From an uncultured Acidimicrobiales bacterium (lineage in GTDB: Bacteria > Actinomycetota > Acidimicrobiia > Acidimicrobiales > AC-14), in contig CADCTB010000030.1 in NCBI GenBank assembly GCA_902805665.1, forward strand, positions 1-32,333: a stretch of DNA of 32,333 nucleotides, in the 5' to 3' direction. Within the stretch, counting starts at the first letter, position 1; every line of letters starts with the position of its first letter. Positions 24,715-32,110 of the stretch are shown here, piece after piece. The notes beneath the pieces are model-generated. The model searched no databases. It had not been told where the DNA came from and saw nothing but the letters and a program-made list of their open reading frames with translations. A program made the translations under genes and the position numbers.

Positions 24715-25827
24715 TCAGGTGGCCCGTTCCCACCAGCCGGCCCGCTCGACCACCCACCCACCGGCCTGCAGGCGGGCGAGACCGACGCTGATCTGGCCGG
24801 GGCTGTGCCCACTGCGGGCGCACAGGTCGTCGAAGGTGGCCGGCTCCCAGGCCAGCGCCTCCAGCACCGGCGCCTCCTCGGGGCCGGGCTCCGGCCGCAG
24901 GTCGGCGGGCGCCTGGGGCACGGTGGACAGGCCGAGGGCCACCAGCACGTCGAGCGCGTCGCGGACCGGATGGCAGCCGTCGGCCAGCAGGCCGTTGGTG
25001 TAGGAGGAGACCGGGCTGCGCACCGATCCCGGTACCGCCATCACCACGCGGTCACGGACCATGGCCGCCTCGACGGTGTGCCTGGAGCCGCCTTTCTCAG
25101 CCGACTCGACGACGACAACCACCTCGGCGAGAGCGGCGATCACCCGGTTGCGGACGGGGAAGCGCCACGGCTCCGGCCGGGCACCCAACGGCGCCTCGCT
25201 CAGCAACAGGCCGGCGCCGGCGACCTGCTCCCACAGCGCCCGGTGCGCAGGTGGGTAGACCACGTCGAGCCCGCTCCCGACGACGGCCACCGGAGGCGCG
25301 CCGCAGGACGCCAGCGCACCCCGATGGGCGGCCCCGTCGACGCCGAGCGCCAGCCCGGACACGACCCGGATGCCGCTCGACGCCAGGTCGCGGCCCAACT
25401 CGAAGGCGACGTCGCGCCCGTACCGGGTGCAGCGCCGGGTGCCCACGATCGCGACGCGGCGGCCATCGAGAGCAGCAGTGTCTCCCCTGGAGAACACGAT
25501 GGCCGGAGGTTCCAGGTCGAGGTGGAGCTCGGCGGGGAACCCGGGACCCCCCGGCAGCGACACGGCCACGCCGGCGCGCTGGTGCGCGTCCCAGGTGCCG
25601 GCCACCGACACCTTCCGGGCCGCGACCCGCCACAGCGCCGCGGTTCCCGCCGGGTCCGGCCGGCAGGTCAGGGCCACGACCGGGCGGGAGCAACCGCTGC
25701 CCGCGGCGATGTGCGCCCAGGCCTCCTCGGGTGCCCATACGCCGAGGACGGCACGCAGCCGGGCCGGGCCCATGCCCGGCAGCCCGGCCAGAGCGGCAGC
25801 CCATCCCTCAGGGGGGACCTCGGTCAT
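24715..25827 (-). CDS. dprA: DNA-processing protein DprA
   Basis: DprA loads RecA on incoming single-stranded DNA during natural transformation and is widely kept beyond competent species. The 370-residue protein has a helix-hairpin-helix-like start (LAGLPGMGPARLRAVLG). Its Rossmann-like core has RRVAIVGTRRCTRYG, VVSGLALGVDGAAHRGAL (156-172), VVGSGLDVVYPPAH, and FPVRNRVIAALAEVVVVVES. A winged-helix C-terminus (FDDLCARSGHSPGQISVGLARLQAGG across two motifs) closes it. The ATG overlaps the comM stop as ATGA (25824-25827). The reading frame stays open far upstream only as overlap with comM. Confidence 0.95.
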   Translation of the reverse strand: MTEVPPEGWAAALAGLPGMGPARLRAVLGVWAPEEAWAHIAAGSGCSRPVVALTCRPDPAGTAALWRVAARKVSVAGTWDAHQRAGVAVSLPGGPGFPAELHLDLEPPAIVFSRGDTAALDGRRVAIVGTRRCTRYGRDVAFELGRDLASSGIRVVSGLALGVDGAAHRGALASCGAPPVAVVGSGLDVVYPPAHRALWEQVAGAGLLLSEAPLGARPEPWRFPVRNRVIAALAEVVVVVESAEKGGSRHTVEAAMVRDRVVMAVPGSVRSPVSSYTNGLLADGCHPVRDALDVLVALGLSTVPQAPADLRPEPGPEEAPVLEALAWEPATFDDLCARSGHSPGQISVGLARLQAGGWVVERAGWWERAT

Positions 25828-27341
25828 GCCGCGGCCTCCGCGGGCGCCAGTTCGGCCCGGAGGCTGAGAGCCAGGCACACGTGTGCCTCGTCGACCGGCC
25901 CCGACAACCCGCCGAGGTCGGCGATGGTGCGGGCCACCCGCCGGATCCGGTGCACCCCCCGGGCGCTGAGGAGGCCCGAGCGCAACCGGTGCTCGAGCAC
26001 ACGGGACGCACCGGAGGTGAGCGGGGCGAGCGCATCGAGGCCCGACGCCGGCAACTCCGCGTTGCAGCGGACGCCCCGCTCGAGAGCCAGCTCCCGGGCC
26101 GCTGCGACCCGGGCGGCAACCGGCGCGCTCCCCTCCCCCGGCGGCCCGCCCATGACCGACGCGGCATCGGGCCGGCTGACCAGCACCCGCAGGTCGAAGC
26201 GGTCCAGCAGAGGCCCCGACAACCGCCGGTTGTAGCGCTGGCGGGCGGCCTGCGGGCACCGACACGCGCCAGTGCCCGAACCGCCCTCCCCGCACGGGCA
26301 CGGGTTGGTGGCCCCGACCAGCAGGAACCGAGCCGGGAACGACACTGTGGCCCGGGCCCGGCACACCCGGACCACGCCCTCCTCGATCGGCTGGCGGAGC
26401 GCGTCGAGCACGGCGGCGGGGAACTCGCACATCTCGTCCATGAAGAGGACGCCGCAATGGCTCAAGCTGATCTCACCGGGCCGCATGTAGCCCGTACCGC
26501 CGCCGATCAGGGCCACCGCCGACGCCCCGTGGTGCGGCGCCCGGAACGGCGGCCGGACCACCAGGCCGCCGGGCGGCAGGGCCACGGCTGCGGCCGAGTG
26601 GATGCGGGTGGCGGTGAGGGCGTCGTCGCCCTCCAGCGGAGGCAGCAGCCCGGGCAGGCGGCGGGCGAGCATGGTCTTGCCCGCGCCCGGCGGGCCGGAC
26701 AGCAGAAGGTGATGGCCGCCCGCGGCCGCCACCTCCACCGCCGTCCGGCCCACCGCCTGGCCGCGCACGTCGGCCAGGTCGGGCAGGGACGCCGGCTCGG
26801 GCGGCACAGGCGCCGCCGCCGGCGGGTCGGGCCACGGAGCATCGCCCCGGAGGGCGGCCAGCAGCTCGGTCAGTGTCCCGGCCACCCGGACCTTGTGGCG
26901 CCCCACCACGCTGGCTTCGGTGAAGCAGTCAGGTGGGACGACCACCACCCGGGTGGAGAGCGCGGCCACCAGCGGGACGATGCCCGGCACCCGGCGGATC
27001 GACCCGTCGAGGCCCAACTCCCCGATGAACCCGCAGCCGGCGACCGCCTCGGCCTCCAGCTGGTCCGACGCCACGAGCAGGCCGACGGCGATCGGCAGGT
27101 CGAGGCCCGCGCCACCCTTGCGCACGCTCGAAGGGGCCAGGTTGACCGTGACCCGCTTCAACGACCATGGAAGCCCGCTGGACAGCAGCGCGGCCCGCAC
27201 CCTGTCGCGCGACTCCCGGCACGACGCATCCGGGAGGCCGACGACGGTGAAGCAGGGCAGCCCGTTGGACACGTGGACCTCGACGGCCACAGGGGTGCCT
27301 TCGACGCCCAGCAGCGTGGCTGACGGGATGGTGGCGATCAC
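25824..27341 (-). CDS. comM: Magnesium-chelatase-like AAA+ ATPase ComM (YifB)
   Basis: ComM-type proteins are hexameric helicases that aid branch migration of integrating DNA. The 505-residue protein has an N-terminal Lon-S5-like domain (SVRKGGAGLDLPIAVGLL, ELGLDGSIRRVPG), then the AAA+ core with Walker A GPPGAGKT (216-223), Walker B GVLFMDEM and the arginine region LSGPLLDRFD. A four-cysteine insert CPCG...CRCP is typical of the family. The start is GTG 27341 with AGGAG 5 bases upstream. It leads the comM-dprA-xerC-sigma series and is divergent from the rpiB unit. Confidence 0.95.
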   Translation of the reverse strand: MIATIPSATLLGVEGTPVAVEVHVSNGLPCFTVVGLPDASCRESRDRVRAALLSSGLPWSLKRVTVNLAPSSVRKGGAGLDLPIAVGLLVASDQLEAEAVAGCGFIGELGLDGSIRRVPGIVPLVAALSTRVVVVPPDCFTEASVVGRHKVRVAGTLTELLAALRGDAPWPDPPAAAPVPPEPASLPDLADVRGQAVGRTAVEVAAAGGHHLLLSGPPGAGKTMLARRLPGLLPPLEGDDALTATRIHSAAAVALPPGGLVVRPPFRAPHHGASAVALIGGGTGYMRPGEISLSHCGVLFMDEMCEFPAAVLDALRQPIEEGVVRVCRARATVSFPARFLLVGATNPCPCGEGGSGTGACRCPQAARQRYNRRLSGPLLDRFDLRVLVSRPDAASVMGGPPGEGSAPVAARVAAARELALERGVRCNAELPASGLDALAPLTSGASRVLEHRLRSGLLSARGVHRIRRVARTIADLGGLSGPVDEAHVCLALSLRAELAPAEAAA

Positions 27342-27448
27342 GGACTCTCCTCGTAGTTGGACCAGATGGACCGGATGAGGAGGGCCGTGCGCCGGCCGCT
27401 CGAGCGAGCTGATTGGAGCATACCGAGGGCCTGGGACAGAATCCCGGG

Positions 27449-27562
27449 GTGGGTTTCAACCCCTTCCGCCAGCAGCGCCGCCGATCGACCGACTACATCA
27501 TGGTGGCCGCCGCATTCGCGGTCGTCGCCCTGCTCTTGATCTGGGCTGCGTTCCCCCGATGA
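27449..27562 (+). CDS. 37-residue single-pass membrane protein, unknown
   Basis: The frame opens at GTG 27449 (VGFNPFRQQRRRS) and ends at TGA 27560-27562. A very basic N-terminus (QQRRR) precedes one transmembrane helix (about residues 17-34, IMVAAAFAVVALLLIWAA), predicting an N-in orientation. It lies 107 bases from divergent comM and 13 bases ahead of rpiB, so it likely heads the rpiB transcript. The codon pattern is GC-rich at third positions like the neighbours. The Shine-Dalgarno is weak. I know no function for it. Confidence 0.6.
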   Translation: MGFNPFRQQRRRSTDYIMVAAAFAVVALLLIWAAFPR

Positions 27563-27575
27563 GGAGCCGCTCAGC

Positions 27576-28046
27576 ATGAGGATCGCCGTCGCCGCCGACC
27601 ACGCCGGATACCGCCTGAAGACAGTCGTCGCCGCCCACCTGGCCGACGGAGGCCACGAGGTGGTCGACATGGGCACCGACTCCGAGGAGTCGGTGGACTA
27701 CCCGCCGTTCTGCGCGGCCGCCGGCCGGGCGGTGGTCGACGGAATCGCCGACTTCGGCATCGTCATCGGGGGGAGCGGTCAGGGCGAGCAGATCGCGGCC
27801 AACAAGGTCATCGGCGTCCGCGCCGCCCTGTGCCACGACGAGTTCACCGCCCGCATGGCCCGCATGCACAACAACGCCAATGTGCTGGCGTTCGGGGCCC
27901 GGGTCCTGGCCGACGCCTACGCCCTCATGGTCGTCGACCTCTTCCTCGGCACCGAGTTCGAGGGCGGGCGCCACCAGCCCCGCATCGAGCAGCTGGCCGC
28001 CATCGAGCAGCAGGAGTGCGAGAAGCGGGGCGCACCACCCGCCTGA
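27576..28046 (+). CDS. rpiB: Ribose-5-phosphate isomerase B
   Basis: RpiB interconverts ribose-5-phosphate and ribulose-5-phosphate in the pentose phosphate pathway. The 156-residue protein has the substrate motif AADHAGYRLK (residues 6-15), VDYPPFC, IGGSGQGEQIAANKV as the phosphate loop, and LCHDEFTARMARMHNNANVLAFGAR. The GSGQGEQIAANK form is typical of actinobacterial enzymes, in which a Glu takes the role of the usual Cys base. The ATG at 27576 has GAGGAG 9 bases upstream. Length is normal. Confidence 0.95.
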   Translation: MRIAVAADHAGYRLKTVVAAHLADGGHEVVDMGTDSEESVDYPPFCAAAGRAVVDGIADFGIVIGGSGQGEQIAANKVIGVRAALCHDEFTARMARMHNNANVLAFGARVLADAYALMVVDLFLGTEFEGGRHQPRIEQLAAIEQQECEKRGAPPA

Positions 28047-28095
28047 CGCTCCGTGGTGTCATACTCACCCAAGGCGAGCACAGGAGGCGGGACAG

Positions 28096-28692
28096 ATGCG
28101 AAGGCGTACTGCGGCGCTGATGGTGGCGGTCATGGCCTGGGGCGTGTCGACGACGGCCGTGGCCCAGACCACCACGACGTCGAGCTCCACCAGCAGCTCC
28201 ACCACATCCACGTCGACGATTGCCACGACCACCACCACCCTCGCGAATCCGTGTGTCGGGCAGCCGTGCACCGCCCGACCGCCGGACGCCTTCGTGGCCG
28301 GCGTCAACGGCGAGGTCCGCCTCGACGGCGGCAGCTTCTGCTGGAGCAGCCCGGCGCCCGACGCAAACGGGAACTTCGTCGGACTGTGCGCCGACACGCT
28401 GCTCCGCGACCCCGACGCCGTCCTGGTCGTCCGGGCGGGCGAGACGCTCACCCTGCGGTTTGCCACCGCCATGTCGCCGACCTTCGTGCAGCTCGAGAGG
28501 GGCGGGCAGACCACGGCGCTCACGCCCGGCAACCCGGTGCGGTTCGGCGCCGACCTGCCGGTCGGGAGCCACGTCGTCCGCTTCTTCACCCGCTGGCTGC
28601 AGGGTGACATGAGCTACAACGTGCGCCTCGACGTCCGGGCCACCGGAGCGCCGGCCACCCCGACGAGGGGCAGGATCGCCCTCACGGGCTGA
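28096..28692 (+). CDS. Secreted protein with Ser/Thr-rich linker, unknown function
   Basis: The 198-residue protein begins with a Sec signal peptide (RRRTAALMVAVMAWGV, cleavage near AVA-Q at about 23). A Thr/Ser stretch of about 25 residues follows, likely an exposed linker open to glycosylation. The globular part starts with NPCVGQPCTARPPDAF and has VRLDGGSFCWSS, GLCADT and a beta-rich end (SHVVRFFTRWL). Four cysteines could form two disulfides. AGGAGG lies 8 bases before the ATG. It follows rpiB by 49 bases. No family is recognised. Confidence 0.72.
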   Translation: MRRRTAALMVAVMAWGVSTTAVAQTTTTSSSTSSSTTSTSTIATTTTTLANPCVGQPCTARPPDAFVAGVNGEVRLDGGSFCWSSPAPDANGNFVGLCADTLLRDPDAVLVVRAGETLTLRFATAMSPTFVQLERGGQTTALTPGNPVRFGADLPVGSHVVRFFTRWLQGDMSYNVRLDVRATGAPATPTRGRIALTG

Positions 28693-28719
28693 TCACCGGC
28701 TGATTGCCGTCTGGGACCC

Positions 28720-29064
28720 TCAGAACGCCCCTTCGAGCACCTCGATCTCGCCGGCCAGCACCGAGGCGACGTCGAAGCGGATGTCGGTCGGCCGCATGGG
28801 CGCATCCTCCAGCCAGCGGGCGGCCAGATGGCGCACGCGCACCTGCTTGTCCCGGGAGACGGCCTCGACCGGTGCGCCGAAGGCGTCCGAGGACCGCGTC
28901 TTCACCTCGCAGAACACGAACGTGCGGCCCCGGCGGACGATCAGGTCGAGCTCGCCCGTCCGGCACCGCCAGTTGCGGGCCACGACCTCGTAGCCCTGGG
29001 CCTCGTACCAGGCGGCTACGGCGTCCTCGCCGCTGGCCCCCAGCGCCCGGCGAGCCTGTGTCAC
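28720..29064 (-). CDS. yraN: UPF0102 family endonuclease-like protein YraN
   Basis: The 114-residue protein shows the family pattern: GEDAVAAWYEAQGYEVVARNWR, then the restriction-endonuclease-like core with GELDLIVRR and FVFCEVKTRS (the Asp and ExK-type residues), and IRFDVASVL. Its biological role is unsettled; the fold is that of Holliday-junction resolvase-like nucleases. The start is GTG 29064. It lies 13 bases after the DUF2469 gene, as is usual in actinobacteria, but comM does not follow directly because plus-strand genes are inserted. Confidence 0.9.
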   Translation of the reverse strand: MTQARRALGASGEDAVAAWYEAQGYEVVARNWRCRTGELDLIVRRGRTFVFCEVKTRSSDAFGAPVEAVSRDKQVRVRHLAARWLEDAPMRPTDIRFDVASVLAGEIEVLEGAF

Positions 29065-29077
29065 CTGCTCAGCGGTC

Positions 29078-29386
29078 TCACGGATCGTTGCGGATCTTCT
29101 CGATGTTCACGTCCTTGAACGTGACGATGCGCACCGACGACACGAACCGGGCCGGGCCCGGTCGGTAGATGTCCCAGACCCAGGCGTCCTTGAGCTCGAG
29201 CTCCAGGTGGCTGCGCCCCCCGTTGGCCCCGTCGTCGTCGTGCAGCTTCATGTCGACGGTGTTGGCCAGGTAGAAGCGGCGCTCGGTCTCGACGACGTAC
29301 CCGAAGAGGGGCAGGACGTCGCGGTACTCCTTGTACAGCTGGAGCTCCATCTCGGTCTCATAGCGCTCCAGGTCCTCTTCGCTCAT
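29078..29386 (-). CDS. DUF2469 family protein
   Basis: This 102-residue protein is the conserved actinobacterial DUF2469 type: SEEDLERYETEMELQLYKEY, then VVETERRFYLANTVD, DAWVWDIYRP and RIVTFKDVNIEKI. No molecular function is established for the family. The ATG at 29386 gives the typical beginning; a GTG three codons upstream is an alternative. It usually neighbours rnhB and yraN, but here lepB lies directly upstream with no rnhB between. Confidence 0.9.
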   Translation of the reverse strand: MSEEDLERYETEMELQLYKEYRDVLPLFGYVVETERRFYLANTVDMKLHDDDGANGGRSHLELELKDAWVWDIYRPGPARFVSSVRIVTFKDVNIEKIRNDP

Positions 29387-29414
29387 GACCGCCACTGTAC
29401 GACCGAACCGCCGG

Positions 29415-30026
29415 TCAGAGGAACGACGTGTGGTCGAGGGGCCAGACCCGGGCGAAGGCCCGGCCCACCACCGTCGACCGGGGGACCGGCCCGAAGATGC
29501 GGCTGTCCGAGGAGTTCGACCGGTTGTCGCCCATCACGAAGACGGTCTCGGGCGGGACGACGACCGCCGGGAAGTCATTGGTGGCGACTCCGGGCGGCAG
29601 GTAGGGCTCGACCAGCTCCAGCCCGTCGACGAGCACCTTGCCCTGGTGGCCTTCGACCCGCTCACCGGGCAGGGCCACCACCCGCTTGATGTACTCGTCG
29701 GTGGAAGGCGGCGACAGGCCGATGGACTGGATCACGCTGCGGAACGCCTGCTCGAGAAGTGGTGAGGTGTCCTCCTGCTCATCGCCGGGGGCGTCGAAGA
29801 CCACGATGTCGCCCCGCCGGGGGTCGTGGAGGCGGTAGGACACCTTGGAGACGACCACGCGGTCGTTGATCTGCAGCTGGGGCAGCATCGAGCCCGACGG
29901 GATGTAGAACGCCTGGGCCACGAACGTCTTGACCACCACGGCGATGACCAGGGCGGTCACCACCAGCACCGCTATCTCCCTGACAAAGGCGACGAACGTC
30001 CACCGTTCCCGATCGGAGTCGACCAC
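29415..30026 (-). CDS. lepB: Signal peptidase I
   Basis: LepB removes signal peptides from exported proteins, several of which are encoded in this window. The protein of about 203 residues has one N-terminal transmembrane helix (about 17-33) and the Ser-Lys dyad: S46 in IPSGSM and K114 in YIKRVVALPGE. Box E, GDNRSNSSDSR, is intact. The start is uncertain: GTG 30026 is the best candidate, with GGAG directly before it. The frame has no clear ATG before the conserved helix. It follows rplS by 23 bases. Confidence 0.93.
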   Translation of the reverse strand: MVDSDRERWTFVAFVREIAVLVVTALVIAVVVKTFVAQAFYIPSGSMLPQLQINDRVVVSKVSYRLHDPRRGDIVVFDAPGDEQEDTSPLLEQAFRSVIQSIGLSPPSTDEYIKRVVALPGERVEGHQGKVLVDGLELVEPYLPPGVATNDFPAVVVPPETVFVMGDNRSNSSDSRIFGPVPRSTVVGRAFARVWPLDHTSFL

Positions 30027-30049
30027 CTCCGACGCTAGAGCAGGGCCGC

Positions 30050-30400
30050 TCACCTGACGGTGCGCTTCTCCTTGATCTTGGCCTTCTTCCCGATCCGGTC
30101 GCGCAGGTAGTAGAGCTTGGCCCGCCGCACGTCGCCCAGCCGGTCGACGTCGATCTTGGCGATGATCGGCGAGTGGACCGGGAAGGTGCGCTCCACGCCG
30201 ACGCCGAAGCTGATCTTGCGGACGGTGAAGGTCTCTCGCACGCCCGAGCCCTGGCGGCGGATGACGACCCCCTGGAAGACCTGCACCCGCTCCCGGTTCC
30301 CCTCCACCACCCGCACGTGGACCTTGAGCGTGTCGCCCGGGCCGAATTGGGGGATGTCGTCGCGAAGGCTGTCGCGATCGACGAGATCGGTGGGGTTCAT
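30050..30400 (-). CDS. rplS: 50S ribosomal protein L19
   Basis: L19 sits at the 30S-50S interface. The 116-residue protein contains the hallmarks [41 protein letters not shown] and the family C-terminus [21 protein letters not shown] in adjoining motifs. Length is normal. The ATG overlaps the trmD stop as ATGA (30397-30400), implying coupling. Confidence 0.97.
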   Translation of the reverse strand: MNPTDLVDRDSLRDDIPQFGPGDTLKVHVRVVEGNRERVQVFQGVVIRRQGSGVRETFTVRKISFGVGVERTFPVHSPIIAKIDVDRLGDVRRAKLYYLRDRIGKKAKIKEKRTVR

Positions 30401-31170
30401 GGCGCGCTCGACTCCTGCGACGGGTCTTCCGGGGACAGGCCATGGTACTCCGACCACCCCAGGACCTCCAGCAGGGCGGTCTCCTCGGCGCTGAGGCCAC
30501 CCCTCGCCTCGATCAGATCGGGTCGACGGGCCACCGTGCGGGCCAGCGCCACGGCGCGCCGCCACCGGGCCACCCGGGCGTGGTCGCCGGAGCGCAGCAC
30601 CTGCGGGACCACCCACCCACGGAAGTCCGCCGGACGGGTGTACTGGGGGTGCTCGAGCAGCCCGTCGACGAAGGACTCCTCGCCGGCCGACGCCTCGTTC
30701 CCCATCACCCCGGGCACCAGGCGGGTCACCGCCTCCACGATCACGAACGCCGCCGCCTCGCCACCGGCGAGCACGAAGTCGCCGATGGAGAGCTCACCGT
30801 CGACCAGGTGCCGGCGCACCCGCTCGTCGACGCCCTCGTAGCGGCCGCACAGGAGCGAGAAGCCGGGCCCGCCGGCCAGCTCGACGGCCACTTCCTGGTC
30901 GAAACGGCGACCGCCCGGATCGAGCAGGAACAGGGGGCGTTGAGGTTGCACCGCCTCGACCGCCCGGAAGACCGGCTCGGGCGACAGGACCATGCCCGCG
31001 CCGCCTCCGAACGGCGAGTCGTCGACCGACCGGTGACGGTCGGTTGTGTGGTCCCGGAGGTCGTGGACCCGTACGTCGACCAGTCCCCGCTCCCGCGCCC
31101 GGCCCAAGAGGCTTGCCGACAGCGGCGCCTCTAGTATCTGCGGCAGGGCGGTGAAGATGTCGATCCGCAT
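30397..31170 (-). CDS. trmD: tRNA (guanine-N1-)-methyltransferase TrmD
   Basis: TrmD makes m1G37 in tRNAs and prevents frameshifting. The 257-residue protein has [12 protein letters not shown] at the start, the [17 protein letters not shown] loop, the SPOUT knot motifs [13 protein letters not shown] and [13 protein letters not shown], and YTRPADFRG with the catalytic Asp. The ATG at 31170 follows GGGGCGAC. It heads the trmD-rplS-lepB group; rimM, ffh and rpsP, often adjacent, are not upstream here, where a divergent lipoprotein gene lies. Confidence 0.96.
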   Translation of the reverse strand: MRIDIFTALPQILEAPLSASLLGRARERGLVDVRVHDLRDHTTDRHRSVDDSPFGGGAGMVLSPEPVFRAVEAVQPQRPLFLLDPGGRRFDQEVAVELAGGPGFSLLCGRYEGVDERVRRHLVDGELSIGDFVLAGGEAAAFVIVEAVTRLVPGVMGNEASAGEESFVDGLLEHPQYTRPADFRGWVVPQVLRSGDHARVARWRRAVALARTVARRPDLIEARGGLSAEETALLEVLGWSEYHGLSPEDPSQESSAP

Positions 31171-31184
31171 GTCGCCCCAGTTTC

Positions 31185-31212
31185 TACAGCGGCGGTCCGG
31201 ATGTGCCGATAA
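31185..31212 (+). promoter_or_regulatory. FliA/WhiG-type promoter ahead of the lipoprotein pair
   Basis: A perfect GCCGATAA -10 box (31205-31212) is preceded at 16 bases by TACA (31185-31188), one base off the TAAA -35 core of FliA/WhiG promoters. It ends 34 bases before the GTG start of the lipoprotein gene. The match is seen in the sequence; control by the whiG-like factor at 22981 is inferred. Confidence 0.5.
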
Positions 31213-31246
31213 GGGACACAGCATCCATAGGCGAGAGGAACCTCAC

Positions 31247-32110
31247 GTGCGGACCCGATTCTCCATCCTGATTCCTACAGTCGCGCTCGCAGCCGCCCTG
31301 ACGGCCTGCGGGGACAGCGGGCCGAGCAAGACCGACTTCGCGACCAAGGCCGACGGGTCCTGCGCGGCGGGCAACACCGCCATCTCGAGCGCGGCCAAGC
31401 CCACCAACGCCCCCCAGGTGGCGACCGCGGCGGGCACCGCCGTCTCCACCGTCGACGGCCAGGTGGCCATGCTCCGGGCCATGAAGATGCCCGGCGGCAA
31501 GGACAAGGCGCAGGTGGAAGGGGTCATCGCCGCCATCGGCGAAGTCAGCGCCCCCACCAAGGCGCTCCAGGACGCGGCGGCCAAGAACGACGACGCGGCC
31601 ATGGCCAAGGCCGGCGCCGAGATGCAGACCAAGGTCGACGCCGCGGCCACGTCGGCTCAGACCTTCGGCCTCACTCAATGCGGCACCGGCCTCAAGCCCG
31701 CCGTGGCCAATCTGTTCGAGGGGACCAAGTCGGTGGTCAAGAGCTCGTACGTCACCAAGTCCGAGACGCTGTGCCGCGACGCCTACCGCAAGTCCGACGC
31801 CATCGCCGCCCCCGGCAACTCCCTGACCTCCGTCGCCCGGTACCTCGACGCCTTGGTGGTCATCTCCACCAAGCTGGGCACCGACCTCAGGGCCATTCCC
31901 ACCCCTCCGGGCGACGAGGGGACGGTCGGCGAGTTCGTCACCGCCCTCGAAGCCCTCAACGGCAAGATGAAGGACGCCAGTGCGGCGGCCAAGGCCAACA
32001 ACCCGCGGCTCATGATCGCCCTCTCCGACGAGCTCGACGTGGCCACGACGGCCCTCAACGCCAAGCTCGACGCCTACGGCCTCAAGACCTGCGGCACCGC
32101 CGGCATATGA
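31247..32110 (+). CDS. Lipoprotein with two internal repeats
   Basis: The 287-residue protein starts at GTG 31247, 6 bases after AGAGGAA. A signal with lipobox LTAC gives C21 as the acylated residue. The mature part consists of two similar, Ala-rich, mostly helical repeats (about 29-147 and 166-284). Each begins TK(A/S)x..C and ends (F/Y)GL..CG, with cysteine pairs C39/C145 and C176/C282 that could form one disulfide per repeat. No family is recognised; the fold may be a helical bundle at the cell surface. Its TGA overlaps the ATG of a paralogous gene. A WhiG-type promoter lies upstream. Confidence 0.8.
   Translation: MRTRFSILIPTVALAAALTACGDSGPSKTDFATKADGSCAAGNTAISSAAKPTNAPQVATAAGTAVSTVDGQVAMLRAMKMPGGKDKAQVEGVIAAIGEVSAPTKALQDAAAKNDDAAMAKAGAEMQTKVDAAATSAQTFGLTQCGTGLKPAVANLFEGTKSVVKSSYVTKSETLCRDAYRKSDAIAAPGNSLTSVARYLDALVVISTKLGTDLRAIPTPPGDEGTVGEFVTALEALNGKMKDASAAAKANNPRLMIALSDELDVATTALNAKLDAYGLKTCGTAGI

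Noticed and set aside
24715-27341. Evidence of an active natural competence system from comM and dprA
   Set aside because: Both are widely conserved in non-competent bacteria; no comEA, comEC or pilus genes are in the window.
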